Below are positions 1 through 7,609 of a DNA stretch of 64,000 nt, in pieces (position 1 is the stretch's first letter; each line of letters starts with the position of its first letter). The notes beneath the pieces were generated by a model. The model saw only the letters and a list, made by a program, of their open reading frames with translations, did no database searches and was not told the origin of the DNA. The stretch spans positions 108,514-172,513 of the forward strand of contig DASWZN010000041.1 in assembly GCA_036404435.1 (NCBI GenBank), written 5' to 3'. The stretch is from DASWZN01 sp036404435 (GTDB taxonomy: Bacteria; Acidobacteriota; Terriglobia; Bryobacterales; Bryobacteraceae). The translations under genes and the position numbers were made by a program.

Positions 1-419
1 TGCACGTCGATCACGCCCACCACTTTGCCCCGCGCCAGCATCGGCACGGCCAGCTCGGCGCGCACCGCGTCCAGGGCGTTCAGGTAGCGCGGGTCCCGGC
101 GCACATCGGCCGCCAGCACCGGCTGGCGCGTGGCCGCCGCCGTTCCGGTCAGCCCTTCGCCGAGCTTCACCACCAGGTTTTTGACCACCTCGTCGCGGTG
201 GCCGATGGCGTACCGTATGTGCAGCGTCTTCGCCTTCTCCTGGTAGAGCATGAGGGCGAAGAGCTCGTAGGGCACCACCTTGCGAATGATCTCGGCCACG
301 TTGGCCAGCAGACCGTCCAGGTCGGTGAGCGTTTCCGAGGTGGCCGCCGACACCTCCAGCAGAAAGTCCAGCAGCTCGGCGCGCTGGCGGAAGCGGACGG
401 CGGAGGTGGCGGCGGGCAT
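1..419 (-). CDS. GAF-domain sensory protein (partial, C-terminus outside window)
   Basis: The reverse strand reads as a GAF domain from near its start: a helical N-terminus (FRQRAELLDFLLEVSAATSE), a middle with PYELFALMLY and GEGLTGTAAATRQPVLAADV, and DAVRAELAVPMLARGKVVGVI at the edge. These are the usual landmarks of GAF domains that bind small ligands or sit in signalling proteins. The ATG at 419-417 has GAGG about 8 nt upstream, which supports this start, although the frame stays open upstream to 509. At least 139 residues are present. What follows the GAF domain (kinase, phosphatase, cyclase or nothing) cannot be seen. A TATAAT-like box lies on this strand near 557-552. Confidence 0.8.
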   Translation of the reverse strand, partial: MPAATSAVRFRQRAELLDFLLEVSAATSETLTDLDGLLANVAEIIRKVVPYELFALMLYQEKAKTLHIRYAIGHRDEVVKNLVVKLGEGLTGTAAATRQPVLAADVRRDPRYLNALDAVRAELAVPMLARGKVVGVIDV

Positions 420-565
420 CAGCGAACCTCGGCCCTCCCGAGGGCCGTTCGGGTCATCAGGCGGGCGGTGATATCGACTGCAACTCGTTGATCTGCCACT
501 GCTTTTTCACCAGATCCTCTGAGAGACTCTTCGCGGGGTTGGAAGCTCAATTATACCACACGCCC

Positions 566-1519
566 TCACTCCACAATCGCCTCGATCGTCCCCGGCGCGT
601 TGCCTTCAAACCGGTTGTTGACGAAAATGAACGCCGCCCGCCGCTTGTCGCGAGCCCATTCCATCAGGTCCCGAATCGCTTGCCGGCCTGCCGGGTTTGG
701 GTCCTTGATCTCCTCGTACGGCGAAAACAGCTCGACCGCGTCCGCGTAGCTCCGTCCGAACCGCAGCAGCGCGCGGCACACCGTGAAATCCGCGGTGAAG
801 GTGTCCGCCATCCGGATCTGCCGGCCCAGCTCCGGCATTCTCGCCCAGGCGTTGAAGACGTGCGCCGCGCCATGGCGCTTCAGGCACTGGAAGTATTCCG
901 GGCCGAGAAACTCCGGGTTGCGGACCTCGACCGAGTAGCGAAACCCCTCCGGCAGCGCCGCCAGGAAACGGTCCAGGTCTTCGACAAACTCCCCCACCTG
1001 CCGGTACGCCTTCTGCGAGAACGCCCCGAATTCGAAGATCAGCGTGGCGATCTGCCCGCGCCACGCCGAGAGCGGTTTGAGAAACCCCTCCTCGAACAGC
1101 GCCGCGTCCAGGAACGACGGATTCGCCAGTCCGGCGCGCGGCCCGTAACGCGCGTGCGTCGGAAACACCTTGGCCGTGACCTCCTCCGGAACCTTCAGAG
1201 CGAATTGCAGACTGGCGGGCGCCGAGCCGAACAGCCGCCGCCAGTACTGCTCCGAGGGGAACTGGTAGAAGGAGAAATCTCCGCACACGACCGGGAAGGT
1301 GCGGGCGTACTCGCCCAGGCATTCCGCCTCGAATCGCCGCGTCGAGAAGCCGCCCCGCGCCAGGTATCGCTCGCGCGTGTAGATCTGTCCCATCCATCCC
1401 TGGTATTTCCAAGAGCTGGTGCCGATCAGTATCCCCTGCGCTGCGAGCGAGCCGACCTTCGCCGCCAGCCGCTCCCGGTCGAACGGCGGCCGATCGTCGA
1501 ACAAAGGCGCGGAAGACAT
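566..1519 (-). CDS. DUF72 family protein (YecE-like)
   Basis: The 317-aa product carries the DUF72 signature: ILIGTSSWKYQGWMGQIY near residue 32, the FYQFPSEQYW segment, LQFALKVPEEVT, and a C-terminal YVFVNNRFEGNAP-like segment (here AFIFVNNRFEGNAPG). The family folds as a TIM barrel related to endonuclease IV-type barrels and its biochemical role is not established. The length is somewhat longer than common members (about 240-300 aa) because of an N-terminal extension. The ATG at 1519 is preceded by GAGGAG about 9 nt upstream. It is monocistronic and divergent from the DinB gene on the other side of a short repeat-bearing gap. Confidence 0.88.
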   Translation of the reverse strand: MSSAPLFDDRPPFDRERLAAKVGSLAAQGILIGTSSWKYQGWMGQIYTRERYLARGGFSTRRFEAECLGEYARTFPVVCGDFSFYQFPSEQYWRRLFGSAPASLQFALKVPEEVTAKVFPTHARYGPRAGLANPSFLDAALFEEGFLKPLSAWRGQIATLIFEFGAFSQKAYRQVGEFVEDLDRFLAALPEGFRYSVEVRNPEFLGPEYFQCLKRHGAAHVFNAWARMPELGRQIRMADTFTADFTVCRALLRFGRSYADAVELFSPYEEIKDPNPAGRQAIRDLMEWARDKRRAAFIFVNNRFEGNAPGTIEAIVE

Positions 1520-1588
1520 ACCTGCTGCTCCTCATCATGCCACGGCTCCGTGGGATAAGCTTCAGCTTGTCCTTCCCGCGCCCGTCTT

Positions 1589-1620
1589 CATTCGTGTGCA
1601 TTCGTGTCCATTCTTGGCCA
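1589..1620. repeat. Short 10-nt-period repeat (ATTCGTGTNC type)
   Basis: Three consecutive decamers of the form cATTCGTGTg-cATTCGTGTc-cATTCTTGGc occupy this gap between two divergent genes. It is one of several short-period repeats in the window (see 11403, 16216, 33617 and 39148). There is no coding content. Confidence 0.6.
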
Positions 1621-1672
1621 TGGCGCTTTAGTTTTGCGTTGCGCTACGCTGGCAATTGAGGAGGGGACACCC

Positions 1673-2161
1673 ATGAGCGAACTCAAAGACCTTCTGGAGC
1701 GCTTCCGCCGCGGGCCGGAGCTGATCGCGACTGCCATGACCGGAGCCGCCGGCGCCGAGCTGGATTTCTCGCCCGCTCCCGAGAAGTGGAGCCTGCGCCA
1801 GATCGTGGCGCACGTCGCCGATTCCGAAATCGTCGCGGCCGATCGCTTCCGCCGCATCATCGCCGAGGACAAGCCCACGCTGATCGGGTACGACCAGGAC
1901 GCCTGGGCTAAAAATCTGGACTACGCGCGCCGCAAGACCTCCGAATCCATCGAGACCTTCCGCCGCCTGCGCGCCGAGAACTACGAGCTGATCAAGGACC
2001 TGCCCGCCCCAGCCTTCGAGCGCACCGGCAACCACAACGAGCGCGGCCCTATCACGCTCCAGCGGCAACTGGAAATCATGGCGTCCCACGCCGAGTCCCA
2101 CGCGCGCCAGATCCGCGATGTGCGCGAGGCCTACAAGCGGCTGCGCCAGGCCCACGCCTGA
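1673..2161 (+). CDS. DinB superfamily protein
   Basis: A 162-aa helical protein starting at ATG 1673 behind a strong GAGGAGGGG site. It has the DinB four-helix layout: EKWSLRQIVAHVADSEIVAADRF in the first third and MASHAESHARQIRDV near the C-terminus. The His in IVAHVADSE and the two His in ASHAESHARQI match the metal-binding triad of the DinB/YfiT fold, whose members are metal-dependent hydrolases or thiol transferases (bacillithiol/mycothiol-type) or of unknown role. Upstream in-frame codons to 1604 exist but lack a ribosome site. The substrate cannot be inferred. The DUF1697 gene follows after 15 nt and is probably co-transcribed. Confidence 0.88.
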   Translation: MSELKDLLERFRRGPELIATAMTGAAGAELDFSPAPEKWSLRQIVAHVADSEIVAADRFRRIIAEDKPTLIGYDQDAWAKNLDYARRKTSESIETFRRLRAENYELIKDLPAPAFERTGNHNERGPITLQRQLEIMASHAESHARQIRDVREAYKRLRQAHA

Positions 2162-2176
2162 GCGCCGGCAGTAGCT

Positions 2177-2752
2177 ATGCCGGCCGGTATAGGCGTGGTC
2201 ATTTCGATGCTGCGCGGCGTCAACGTGGGTGGACACCACAAGATCCGGATGAGTGACCTCAAGGCGCTGTACAAGTCGCTTGGACTGCGCAATGTGCAGA
2301 CGTACATCAACTCCGGCAACGTGATCTTCAAGACCGCGGGTCGCGATCCGGAGCGGCTGCGCAAGAAGATCGAGGACGCCATCGAGAGCCGCCACGGATT
2401 TCGGCCGGCTGTCATTCTGCGCACTCCCGCCGAGCTGCGCGAGGCAATCGCCAGGAACCCTTTCGCCTCGCGGCCGGGTTTCGAGCCCGGCAAGCTGGCG
2501 GTCTGCTTTCTGGCCGGCGACCCGAGCCGGGAGGCGGTCGAGAAGGTGCTGGCGATCGAGGCCGAACCTGAGGAATTGAGAATCGATGGCAGCGAGCTTT
2601 ACATCTACTTTCCGAACGGCATGGCTCGCCCCAAACTGTCGATGCCCCTGGTGGAGAGGACACTCAAGACGCCCGGCACGAGCCGGAACTGGAATACGGT
2701 GAGGAAGCTGCTGGAGATGGCAGAGCGGCCGGAAACCCCTTCCAGCGTCTAA
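2177..2752 (+). CDS. DUF1697 family protein
   Basis: The 191-aa product opens with MLRGVNVGGHHKIRMSDLKA and NVQTYINSGNVIFKT, the diagnostic N-terminal motif of DUF1697, followed by the family's later landmarks (LYIYFPNGMARPKLS, TSRNWNTVRKLLEMA). The function of the family is unknown and no catalytic residues are established. Length is typical (about 175-190 aa). It lies 15 nt downstream of the DinB gene in the same direction, so an operon is likely. The first in-frame ATG gives a 9-residue extension before MLRGVN; an internal start at that Met (2207) is possible. Confidence 0.88.
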   Translation: MPAGIGVVISMLRGVNVGGHHKIRMSDLKALYKSLGLRNVQTYINSGNVIFKTAGRDPERLRKKIEDAIESRHGFRPAVILRTPAELREAIARNPFASRPGFEPGKLAVCFLAGDPSREAVEKVLAIEAEPEELRIDGSELYIYFPNGMARPKLSMPLVERTLKTPGTSRNWNTVRKLLEMAERPETPSSV

Positions 2753-2858
2753 AGCCCCAGGGCGCGGCCGCATATTGCGCGCGGTCTTCGAATCCGGTTT
2801 TCGCCCTCATAGAAAGTTTCGATTGGACCAAACGGGGCCTTTCTGGGTACGCTGGGAC

Positions 2859-3605
2859 ATGGAAGAAGTGCATCCTAACGGGGCGGATTTGCGCCACCTG
2901 GAATTGCTGCACCGCATCAGCAAGACCGTGAGTTCCAGCCCCGCCCTCGATGACATCCTCCGGGAACTGATCGGCTTGGTCTCCGAGGTCACCCACTGCG
3001 ACGCTTGCCTGGTCTATCTCGCCGAGCCAGGGACCGGCGACGTCGTTCTGCGCGCCTCGCAGCTTCCGCACCGCGCCGAGATCGGCACTCTCCGCCTGAA
3101 GATGGGCGAGGGCGTGGCAGGTTGGGTCGCGGAGCACAAAGCGCCGGTGGTTCTTTCACGCGGGGCCTACGACGATCCGCGTTTCAAGCGCTTCCCCTCG
3201 CTGGTCGAGGACACCTACGATGCCATGCTCTCGGCTCCGCTGGTGAGTGGCGGCGAGATCATCGGCGTCATCAATGTCCACCACAAGGCGCCCCACGCGC
3301 ACCAGCCCGAGGAGATCGCCGTGGTGACCTTCATCGGCGAGCAGTTGGGCGGCGTCATCGCCAAGACCCACCTGTCCGACGAGAACGTTCGCTTGCAGGA
3401 AGAGACGCTCGAGATGAAGCGCCAGCTCGAGCTCCGCAAGTTGGTCGAGCGCGCCAAGGGCATCCTGCAATACAAGTACAAGCTCAGCGAGGCGCAGGCT
3501 TACCTGCGGCTTCGCAACGAGAGCCGCCGTCTGCGGAAGCCCATGGCCGAGCTGGCCCAGGCCATCGTCCTGGCCGACAGCCTTGGCCGCGACGCGGAAG
3601 CCTGA
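2859..3605 (+). CDS. GAF-ANTAR domain regulator
   Basis: A 248-aa protein with a GAF domain (residues about 20-165: DACLVYLAEPGTGDVVLRAS, KMGEGVAGWVAEHKAPVVLS, SAPLVSGGEIIGVINVHHK) linked by a short coiled coil (NVRLQEETLEMKRQLELRKL) to a C-terminal ANTAR helical bundle (RAKGILQYKYKLSEAQAYL, LRKPMAELAQAIVLAD). ANTAR proteins bind tandem RNA hairpins and block transcription terminators in response to a signal, so an RNA-level antitermination role is likely (family knowledge). The start is set at ATG 2859 because it begins at the conserved region; an in-frame TTG at 2775 would add 28 unconserved residues. No target hairpins were recognised nearby. The opposite-strand kinase ends 7 nt downstream. 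Confidence 0.85.
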   Translation: MEEVHPNGADLRHLELLHRISKTVSSSPALDDILRELIGLVSEVTHCDACLVYLAEPGTGDVVLRASQLPHRAEIGTLRLKMGEGVAGWVAEHKAPVVLSRGAYDDPRFKRFPSLVEDTYDAMLSAPLVSGGEIIGVINVHHKAPHAHQPEEIAVVTFIGEQLGGVIAKTHLSDENVRLQEETLEMKRQLELRKLVERAKGILQYKYKLSEAQAYLRLRNESRRLRKPMAELAQAIVLADSLGRDAEA

Positions 3606-3611
3606 CCGCCC

Positions 3612-4742
3612 TCAAGCCAGCGCCTGCTCGATGGCCGCCGCCAGCTTGGCAACGTCCAGCGGCTTCTCCAGAAACCCCTGCATACCGCGCTGAAGACACG
3701 AGAGGCGGGACTCGCCCCCCACACGGGCCGTCAGCGCGATCACCGGCACGCCCTCGTAGCCGGGCGCCTCGCGGATTCGGCGGGCCGTTTCGAAACCGTC
3801 CATGGCAGGCATCTGGAGATCCATCAGAACCACGTCGTAGCGGCCGCGCGAAGCTTCTTCCACCGCGGCCTCGCCGCTCGACGCGACAAAGGCCTCCGAG
3901 TTCAGCCGCGACAGATGATGCGAAATGATCCGCTGCGAAATCAGGTCGTCCTCGACCACCAGGACCCGGCGCCTCCCGGCGGCCGGCGCCGGCGCCGCGC
4001 CAGACGCCTCGGCGGAGTCCCTCAGCGGCACCCAAAACGACGCCACGCTGCCTTTTCCCGCCTCGGCTTCCAGCGTGAACTCGCCGCCCATCGCCGCCAC
4101 CAGTTTCTCGGCCAGCGCCACGCCCAGACTCAGGGCCGCATGCCGCTGAGCCAGGACACTCTGGCCCTGCCATAGGGATTCGAAGAGCGACTGCCGCGGC
4201 TCGGGCGCCACTCCCATGCCGCTATCGCTCACCACCACGTTCAGACGGAATGTCCCGGGCCGGGACGGCCCCGCGTCGGCCCGCAGTTCCACCGCGCCTT
4301 GGGAGGTGAACTGGACCGCGTTCCCGACCAGGTGCGAGACGATTTCGCTTAACCGCACGGCGTCTCCGAGCGCCGCCTGCGGAAGCGCAGGGTCGAGAAC
4401 GGCCGCAAACCGCAGTCCTTTTTCCCGGGCCTTCCGTTCATGCTGCCGGGCGGCGCCGTTCAGCGTCTCCGCCAGGTTGAACTCCTCTTCGTCCGGAGCG
4501 AAGCTGCCCGCCGGCATCGCGGAGAACTCGATCGCCTCGTTCAAGCTTCCCAGCAACTCCGCCGCGCACGAACGCGCCGCCGTCGCGTATTCCCTCTGCG
4601 GTGCGTCGAGCGTCGTTTCCAGCAACAGGTCCAGCATCCCCAGAACCCCGCTCAGTGGAGTCCGCATCTCGTGGTTCAGGCTCGCCAGAAACTCGCTCTT
4701 GACCCGCCGCAACTGATCGAGCGAACTCGCCGGCAATGCCAT
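3612..4742 (-). CDS. Hybrid histidine kinase without sensor domain (HisKA-HATPase-REC)
   Basis: The 376-aa protein starts directly with HisKA (FLASLNHEMRTPLSGVLGM, phosphorylatable His24). It continues with a HATPase_c domain (N box VGNAVQFTSQG, G1 box DSGMGV) and ends in a receiver (VLVVEDDLISQR, phosphoacceptor in VVLMDLQMPAMDG, Lys in FLEKPLD). The G2 box is weak: SLGVALAEKLVAAMGG where GLGLAI is usual, so ATP-lid function may be altered. There is no membrane segment, PAS or GAF domain, so input must come from a partner protein; the GAF-ANTAR regulator encoded convergently next door is a candidate by position only. No cognate DNA-binding regulator is adjacent. Confidence 0.9.
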   Translation of the reverse strand: MALPASSLDQLRRVKSEFLASLNHEMRTPLSGVLGMLDLLLETTLDAPQREYATAARSCAAELLGSLNEAIEFSAMPAGSFAPDEEEFNLAETLNGAARQHERKAREKGLRFAAVLDPALPQAALGDAVRLSEIVSHLVGNAVQFTSQGAVELRADAGPSRPGTFRLNVVVSDSGMGVAPEPRQSLFESLWQGQSVLAQRHAALSLGVALAEKLVAAMGGEFTLEAEAGKGSVASFWVPLRDSAEASGAAPAPAAGRRRVLVVEDDLISQRIISHHLSRLNSEAFVASSGEAAVEEASRGRYDVVLMDLQMPAMDGFETARRIREAPGYEGVPVIALTARVGGESRLSCLQRGMQGFLEKPLDVAKLAAAIEQALA

Positions 4743-4793
4743 GACGCTCTTCCCATCGGAGGAGTAAGGGAAAAGCTTTAGTGGTGAGCGCCG

Positions 4794-5663
4794 CTAGGCT
4801 TCGTCTGCGAACATTCCGCTCCGCACCAGAACCGCGCCGCCCTCGTCGCCGCCGCTGTGGAATGGCGAAAGGTCGCGCCGCATCTTCTCGAGCGTCATGC
4901 TCTGCATGACCACGCGCCCCGGCCCGGTCAGCGTCGCCAGGAACAGGTCCTCGCCGCCAAACAGCGCCGTCTTGATCCCTTCGGCCGGCTGTATGTTGCA
5001 GCGCACGGAATCGTCGAAGGCCACGATCGAGCCCGTATCCACCTGAATGACCTGGCTGGGATTGAGGACGAACTCGACGAAGTCGCCACCGGCGTGGATG
5101 AACACCGTTCCCGGCCCCGTCAGCCGTTCCAGAATGAACCCTTCCCCGCCGAAGAAGCCGCTGCCCAGTTTCTTAACCAGCGCGATCTCCAGCCGCGCCG
5201 TGCCCTGCGCGCAGATGAATCCGTCGCGCTCCACCAGCATGCTCTGCCCAGCCTTCAGGTCGAACGCCTGGATCCGCCCCGGATAAGCGCCGGCGAACCC
5301 CACCTCGGAAGGGCTCGTGGCGGAGAAGTGCGTCAGATACAGCGATTCGTCCAACCTCTCTCCGTGGGCTTCCCCGCTCATGCGGCTTTCCCACCGCACT
5401 TCCGGGAACTTATAGATCATCTTCCCGGCCTCGGCGATCACCTCCTGGCCGGGCTTCAGGCGAATGCCGACTACCTGCACGTTCTCGCCGTGAATCGTGT
5501 ACTCCAGCGGTTCAGGCGCCGGTGCAGGAGCCGGTGAAGGCGGCGGTGGAGGCGCCGCCACAGCCGCCAGCTTTCTGGTCCCGTTCCCGATGGTCTTTCC
5601 GCAACCCACGCAGAAGCGGGATTCCACTTCGATGCGCGAGCCGCAATTGGTGCAGAAGGGCAT
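4794..5663 (-). CDS. AIM24 family protein with N-terminal zinc ribbon
   Basis: The first 25 residues form a zinc ribbon (CTNCGSRIEVESRFCVGCGK, two CxxC pairs), followed by a Pro/Ala-rich linker (residues about 37-52). A roughly 230-aa beta-rich AIM24 (TIGR00266-like) domain follows, with repeated LTGPGTVFIHAGGDF and ATLTGPGRVVMQS-type strands. Family members are cytosolic beta-barrel/helix proteins of unclear role. The first Met (ATG at 5663) is required for the zinc ribbon, so the start is secure. The gene lies between a kinase and a response regulator on the same strand, but with gaps of 51 and 126 nt. Confidence 0.85.
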   Translation of the reverse strand: MPFCTNCGSRIEVESRFCVGCGKTIGNGTRKLAAVAAPPPPPSPAPAPAPEPLEYTIHGENVQVVGIRLKPGQEVIAEAGKMIYKFPEVRWESRMSGEAHGERLDESLYLTHFSATSPSEVGFAGAYPGRIQAFDLKAGQSMLVERDGFICAQGTARLEIALVKKLGSGFFGGEGFILERLTGPGTVFIHAGGDFVEFVLNPSQVIQVDTGSIVAFDDSVRCNIQPAEGIKTALFGGEDLFLATLTGPGRVVMQSMTLEKMRRDLSPFHSGGDEGGAVLVRSGMFADEA

Positions 5664-5789
5664 ACTCCGGAGTCTCCGATCCTTGTATCTTACAACGGGT
5701 AGGCAACCCTGGGATGGCCCCTCTGTGGTGGCCCCTCATTTGCGTGGCCTGTTCCCCGCCTTCGCCCCCTGCGGGTCGGCACCCCAGCT

Positions 5790-6158
5790 TCAGGCGGACA
5801 GGCTTCGGATGCAGTCCACAAGAGCGTCGGGTCGAAAAGGCTTGGGGAGAAAACGGCGGCCCCGGCCAGGAGCCTCCGAAATGTAAGCGGAAATGTACAG
5901 CACGCCGATCTCCGGATACCCGGTGCTGACCTTCTGCCCCAGAGTGATGCCATCCATTCGGGGCATTTTGACGTCCGTCACCAGCAGTTCAATTTCGCCC
6001 GAGAGCCGCTCCACGAGTTCATATGCCGCCAAGCCGTCCTCGGCCTCCAGAACCTCATAGCCTTGGCGCACCAGGACCGTTCGGACAAAGCTGCGAACGT
6101 CGGGTTCGTCGTCCACCACCAACACCCTCGTTTTCTTTCCGACAGAACCCATAGGCAC
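5790..6158 (-). CDS. Single-domain response regulator (CheY-like receiver)
   Basis: 122 aa consisting only of a receiver domain: acidic pair in VLVVDDEPDVR, phosphoacceptor Asp62 in LLVTDVKMPRMDG, and conserved Lys in FLPKPFRPDAL. There is no output domain, so it probably relays phosphate or acts by protein interaction. It resembles the C-terminal receivers of hybrid kinases and may partner the sensor-less hybrid kinase about 1 kb downstream on the same strand (inference). Confidence 0.88.
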   Translation of the reverse strand: MPMGSVGKKTRVLVVDDEPDVRSFVRTVLVRQGYEVLEAEDGLAAYELVERLSGEIELLVTDVKMPRMDGITLGQKVSTGYPEIGVLYISAYISEAPGRGRRFLPKPFRPDALVDCIRSLSA

Positions 6159-6229
6159 ATCGTATCACCCCGCGCGCATTTTCAGAGTCAAGATTCGGTT
6201 ACGGCGCTGTTAAATCGCTTTCAGCGAGC

Positions 6230-6304
6230 GTGGGGCAGGCGTCCACGCCTGCAGCGGGTCTCCAGACCCGCTCGGTACCGTGGGGCAGGCGCTTCCGCCT
6301 GCCC
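6230..6304. repeat. Array of three small palindromes (intergenic hairpin repeat family)
   Basis: Three consecutive hairpins, mostly with tiny loops: GCAGGCGtccaCGCCTGC, AGCGGGTCTccAGACCCGCT and GGGCAGGCGcttcCGCCTGCCC. The last 25 nt (6280-6304) recur exactly, in inverted orientation, at 49081-49105 inside the btuF coding region. The array sits just beyond the stop codon of the CreD-like gene and could also act as a bidirectional transcript end, but it lacks a T-tract. Confidence 0.85.
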
Positions 6305-6306
6305 AA

Positions 6307-7509
6307 TCAGGGCCCCAGCGGCGGCGGTTGCGCGGCGAAGCGCTCGGCCCACCGTATCCGCCCCGTCAATTGCATCACCACGAATAGCGTCAGAATCGAG
6401 CCGATGGTGACCGCCAGTCCTGTGAAGCCCTTCAGAAAGAAAGCGTAGGAGAACAGCACCAGGTAAATGAGCTGCGCCATCCCCGCCTCCACCGCCGCGA
6501 ACCGGATCCCCACCACCAGCCGCAGGTAACTCACCACCAGAGAGATCGAGACCGCCGAGCAGATGAGAAACGCTACATGGATCGAAATGCGGTCCACCAG
6601 GTACGCAAACAGCAGATGGAAAGCGAAGAACGCGCAGGCCAGGAAAAAGTAATTCATCGGGTGCAGCTCGATCCGTCGGATCGTGGTGATGATGAACATC
6701 AGGAAGAAAAAGAACAGCAGCGAAAGCGGGGCGAAAAAGCTGATGTGGGCGGCGAGCGGCCCCGGTTGTAGCTTCTGCGGCATCGCCATCCCGATCTGGA
6801 ACCCGGAGACCAGGTTCTTGTAGGCCCAGGTCAGCTCCCAGCCCCGCGCCGTCTCCCGCTTCGAAATTGGCGAAAGCGTGTTCTCCGGGAAGTCGATGTC
6901 GTGGAAATTGGTGTCCATCGTGAGGACGAAGTCTTCCACCTGGCCCACGCCCGAACCGAAGCTGTATCGCCACCAATCCAGCCCCTGCGAGCGGTAGCCC
7001 ACGTGCAGCGCCGCCATCTGCCCGGCCGCCAACTTTGCCGTCACCGTCGCGGCGCCCTCCGCACTCCCCATCTGCGCAGGCTTGCCGTCGATCAGGAACT
7101 CGAGGTCGTCGTACACCGCCTGGGCCACAGGAAAGCACAGCCGGAACGTGACCAGCTTTTCATCCGAGGTGACGTTCCGGAACACGTAATCGCCGGCGAA
7201 GGCCACCTTGTACGTGGCGTACCACAGCAGGCCCTTCTGCCGATGGTCCAAGTCGAAGGCCACGCGCACCCGGCTGCGCTCGAGTGGCAACGCCACCTCG
7301 GTGGCCTTGGAAGATTTGTCCGCGGCCGGCTCCAGATAGGTGGCCGATGGCGGCATCTGCTGCTGCGGCGCGCCCCAAGTCGCCTCCACCCTGGCGGCCG
7401 AGCCGCCGGTCCGATTCTCACTTCTAGCGAAGATAGTCACGCCCAAGATTCCCCAGGCGACCGCCGCGCAAACCAGGATGAACCCAATCGCTACGATGCG
7501 CTTCAACAT
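6307..7509 (-). CDS. CreD-like inner membrane protein
   Basis: A 400-aa protein with an N-terminal membrane anchor (IVAIGFILVCAAVAWGILGV), a long extracytoplasmic region (about residues 35-260) and a C-terminal cluster of membrane helices (PLSLLFFFFLMFIITTI, FFLACAFFAFHLLFAYLVD, GFTGLAVTIGSILTLFVVMQ). This layout and the closing TGRIRW segment match CreD-type inner membrane proteins, whose E. coli member belongs to the CreBC regulon. No creBC genes are adjacent, so the function is uncertain. A TACTTT-N7-AAAGTA palindrome lies 34 nt upstream (7543-7561) and is a plausible operator. Codon use is like that of its neighbours. Confidence 0.72.
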   Translation of the reverse strand: MLKRIVAIGFILVCAAVAWGILGVTIFARSENRTGGSAARVEATWGAPQQQMPPSATYLEPAADKSSKATEVALPLERSRVRVAFDLDHRQKGLLWYATYKVAFAGDYVFRNVTSDEKLVTFRLCFPVAQAVYDDLEFLIDGKPAQMGSAEGAATVTAKLAAGQMAALHVGYRSQGLDWWRYSFGSGVGQVEDFVLTMDTNFHDIDFPENTLSPISKRETARGWELTWAYKNLVSGFQIGMAMPQKLQPGPLAAHISFFAPLSLLFFFFLMFIITTIRRIELHPMNYFFLACAFFAFHLLFAYLVDRISIHVAFLICSAVSISLVVSYLRLVVGIRFAAVEAGMAQLIYLVLFSYAFFLKGFTGLAVTIGSILTLFVVMQLTGRIRWAERFAAQPPPLGP

Positions 7510-7542
7510 GAGTCGTGCCTCCAGACCCTATTCTGCACGTTA

Positions 7543-7561
7543 TACTTTGTATTGTAAAGTA
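7543..7561. promoter_or_regulatory. Palindromic operator candidate TACTTT-N7-AAAGTA
   Basis: A perfect 6-bp inverted repeat with a 7-nt centre (GTATTGT) lies in the 100-bp gap between the divergently transcribed CreD-like gene and mqnA. It is AT-rich in an otherwise GC-rich gap and overlaps TATACT/TATAAC boxes on both strands. It could be the binding site of a dimeric regulator for the CreD-like gene. No regulator gene is adjacent. Confidence 0.5.
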
Positions 7562-7609
7562 CTTTTTTATGCGCGGCTGGCCCCTCCCACCCCGTGCTAG
7601 AATCGTCCT

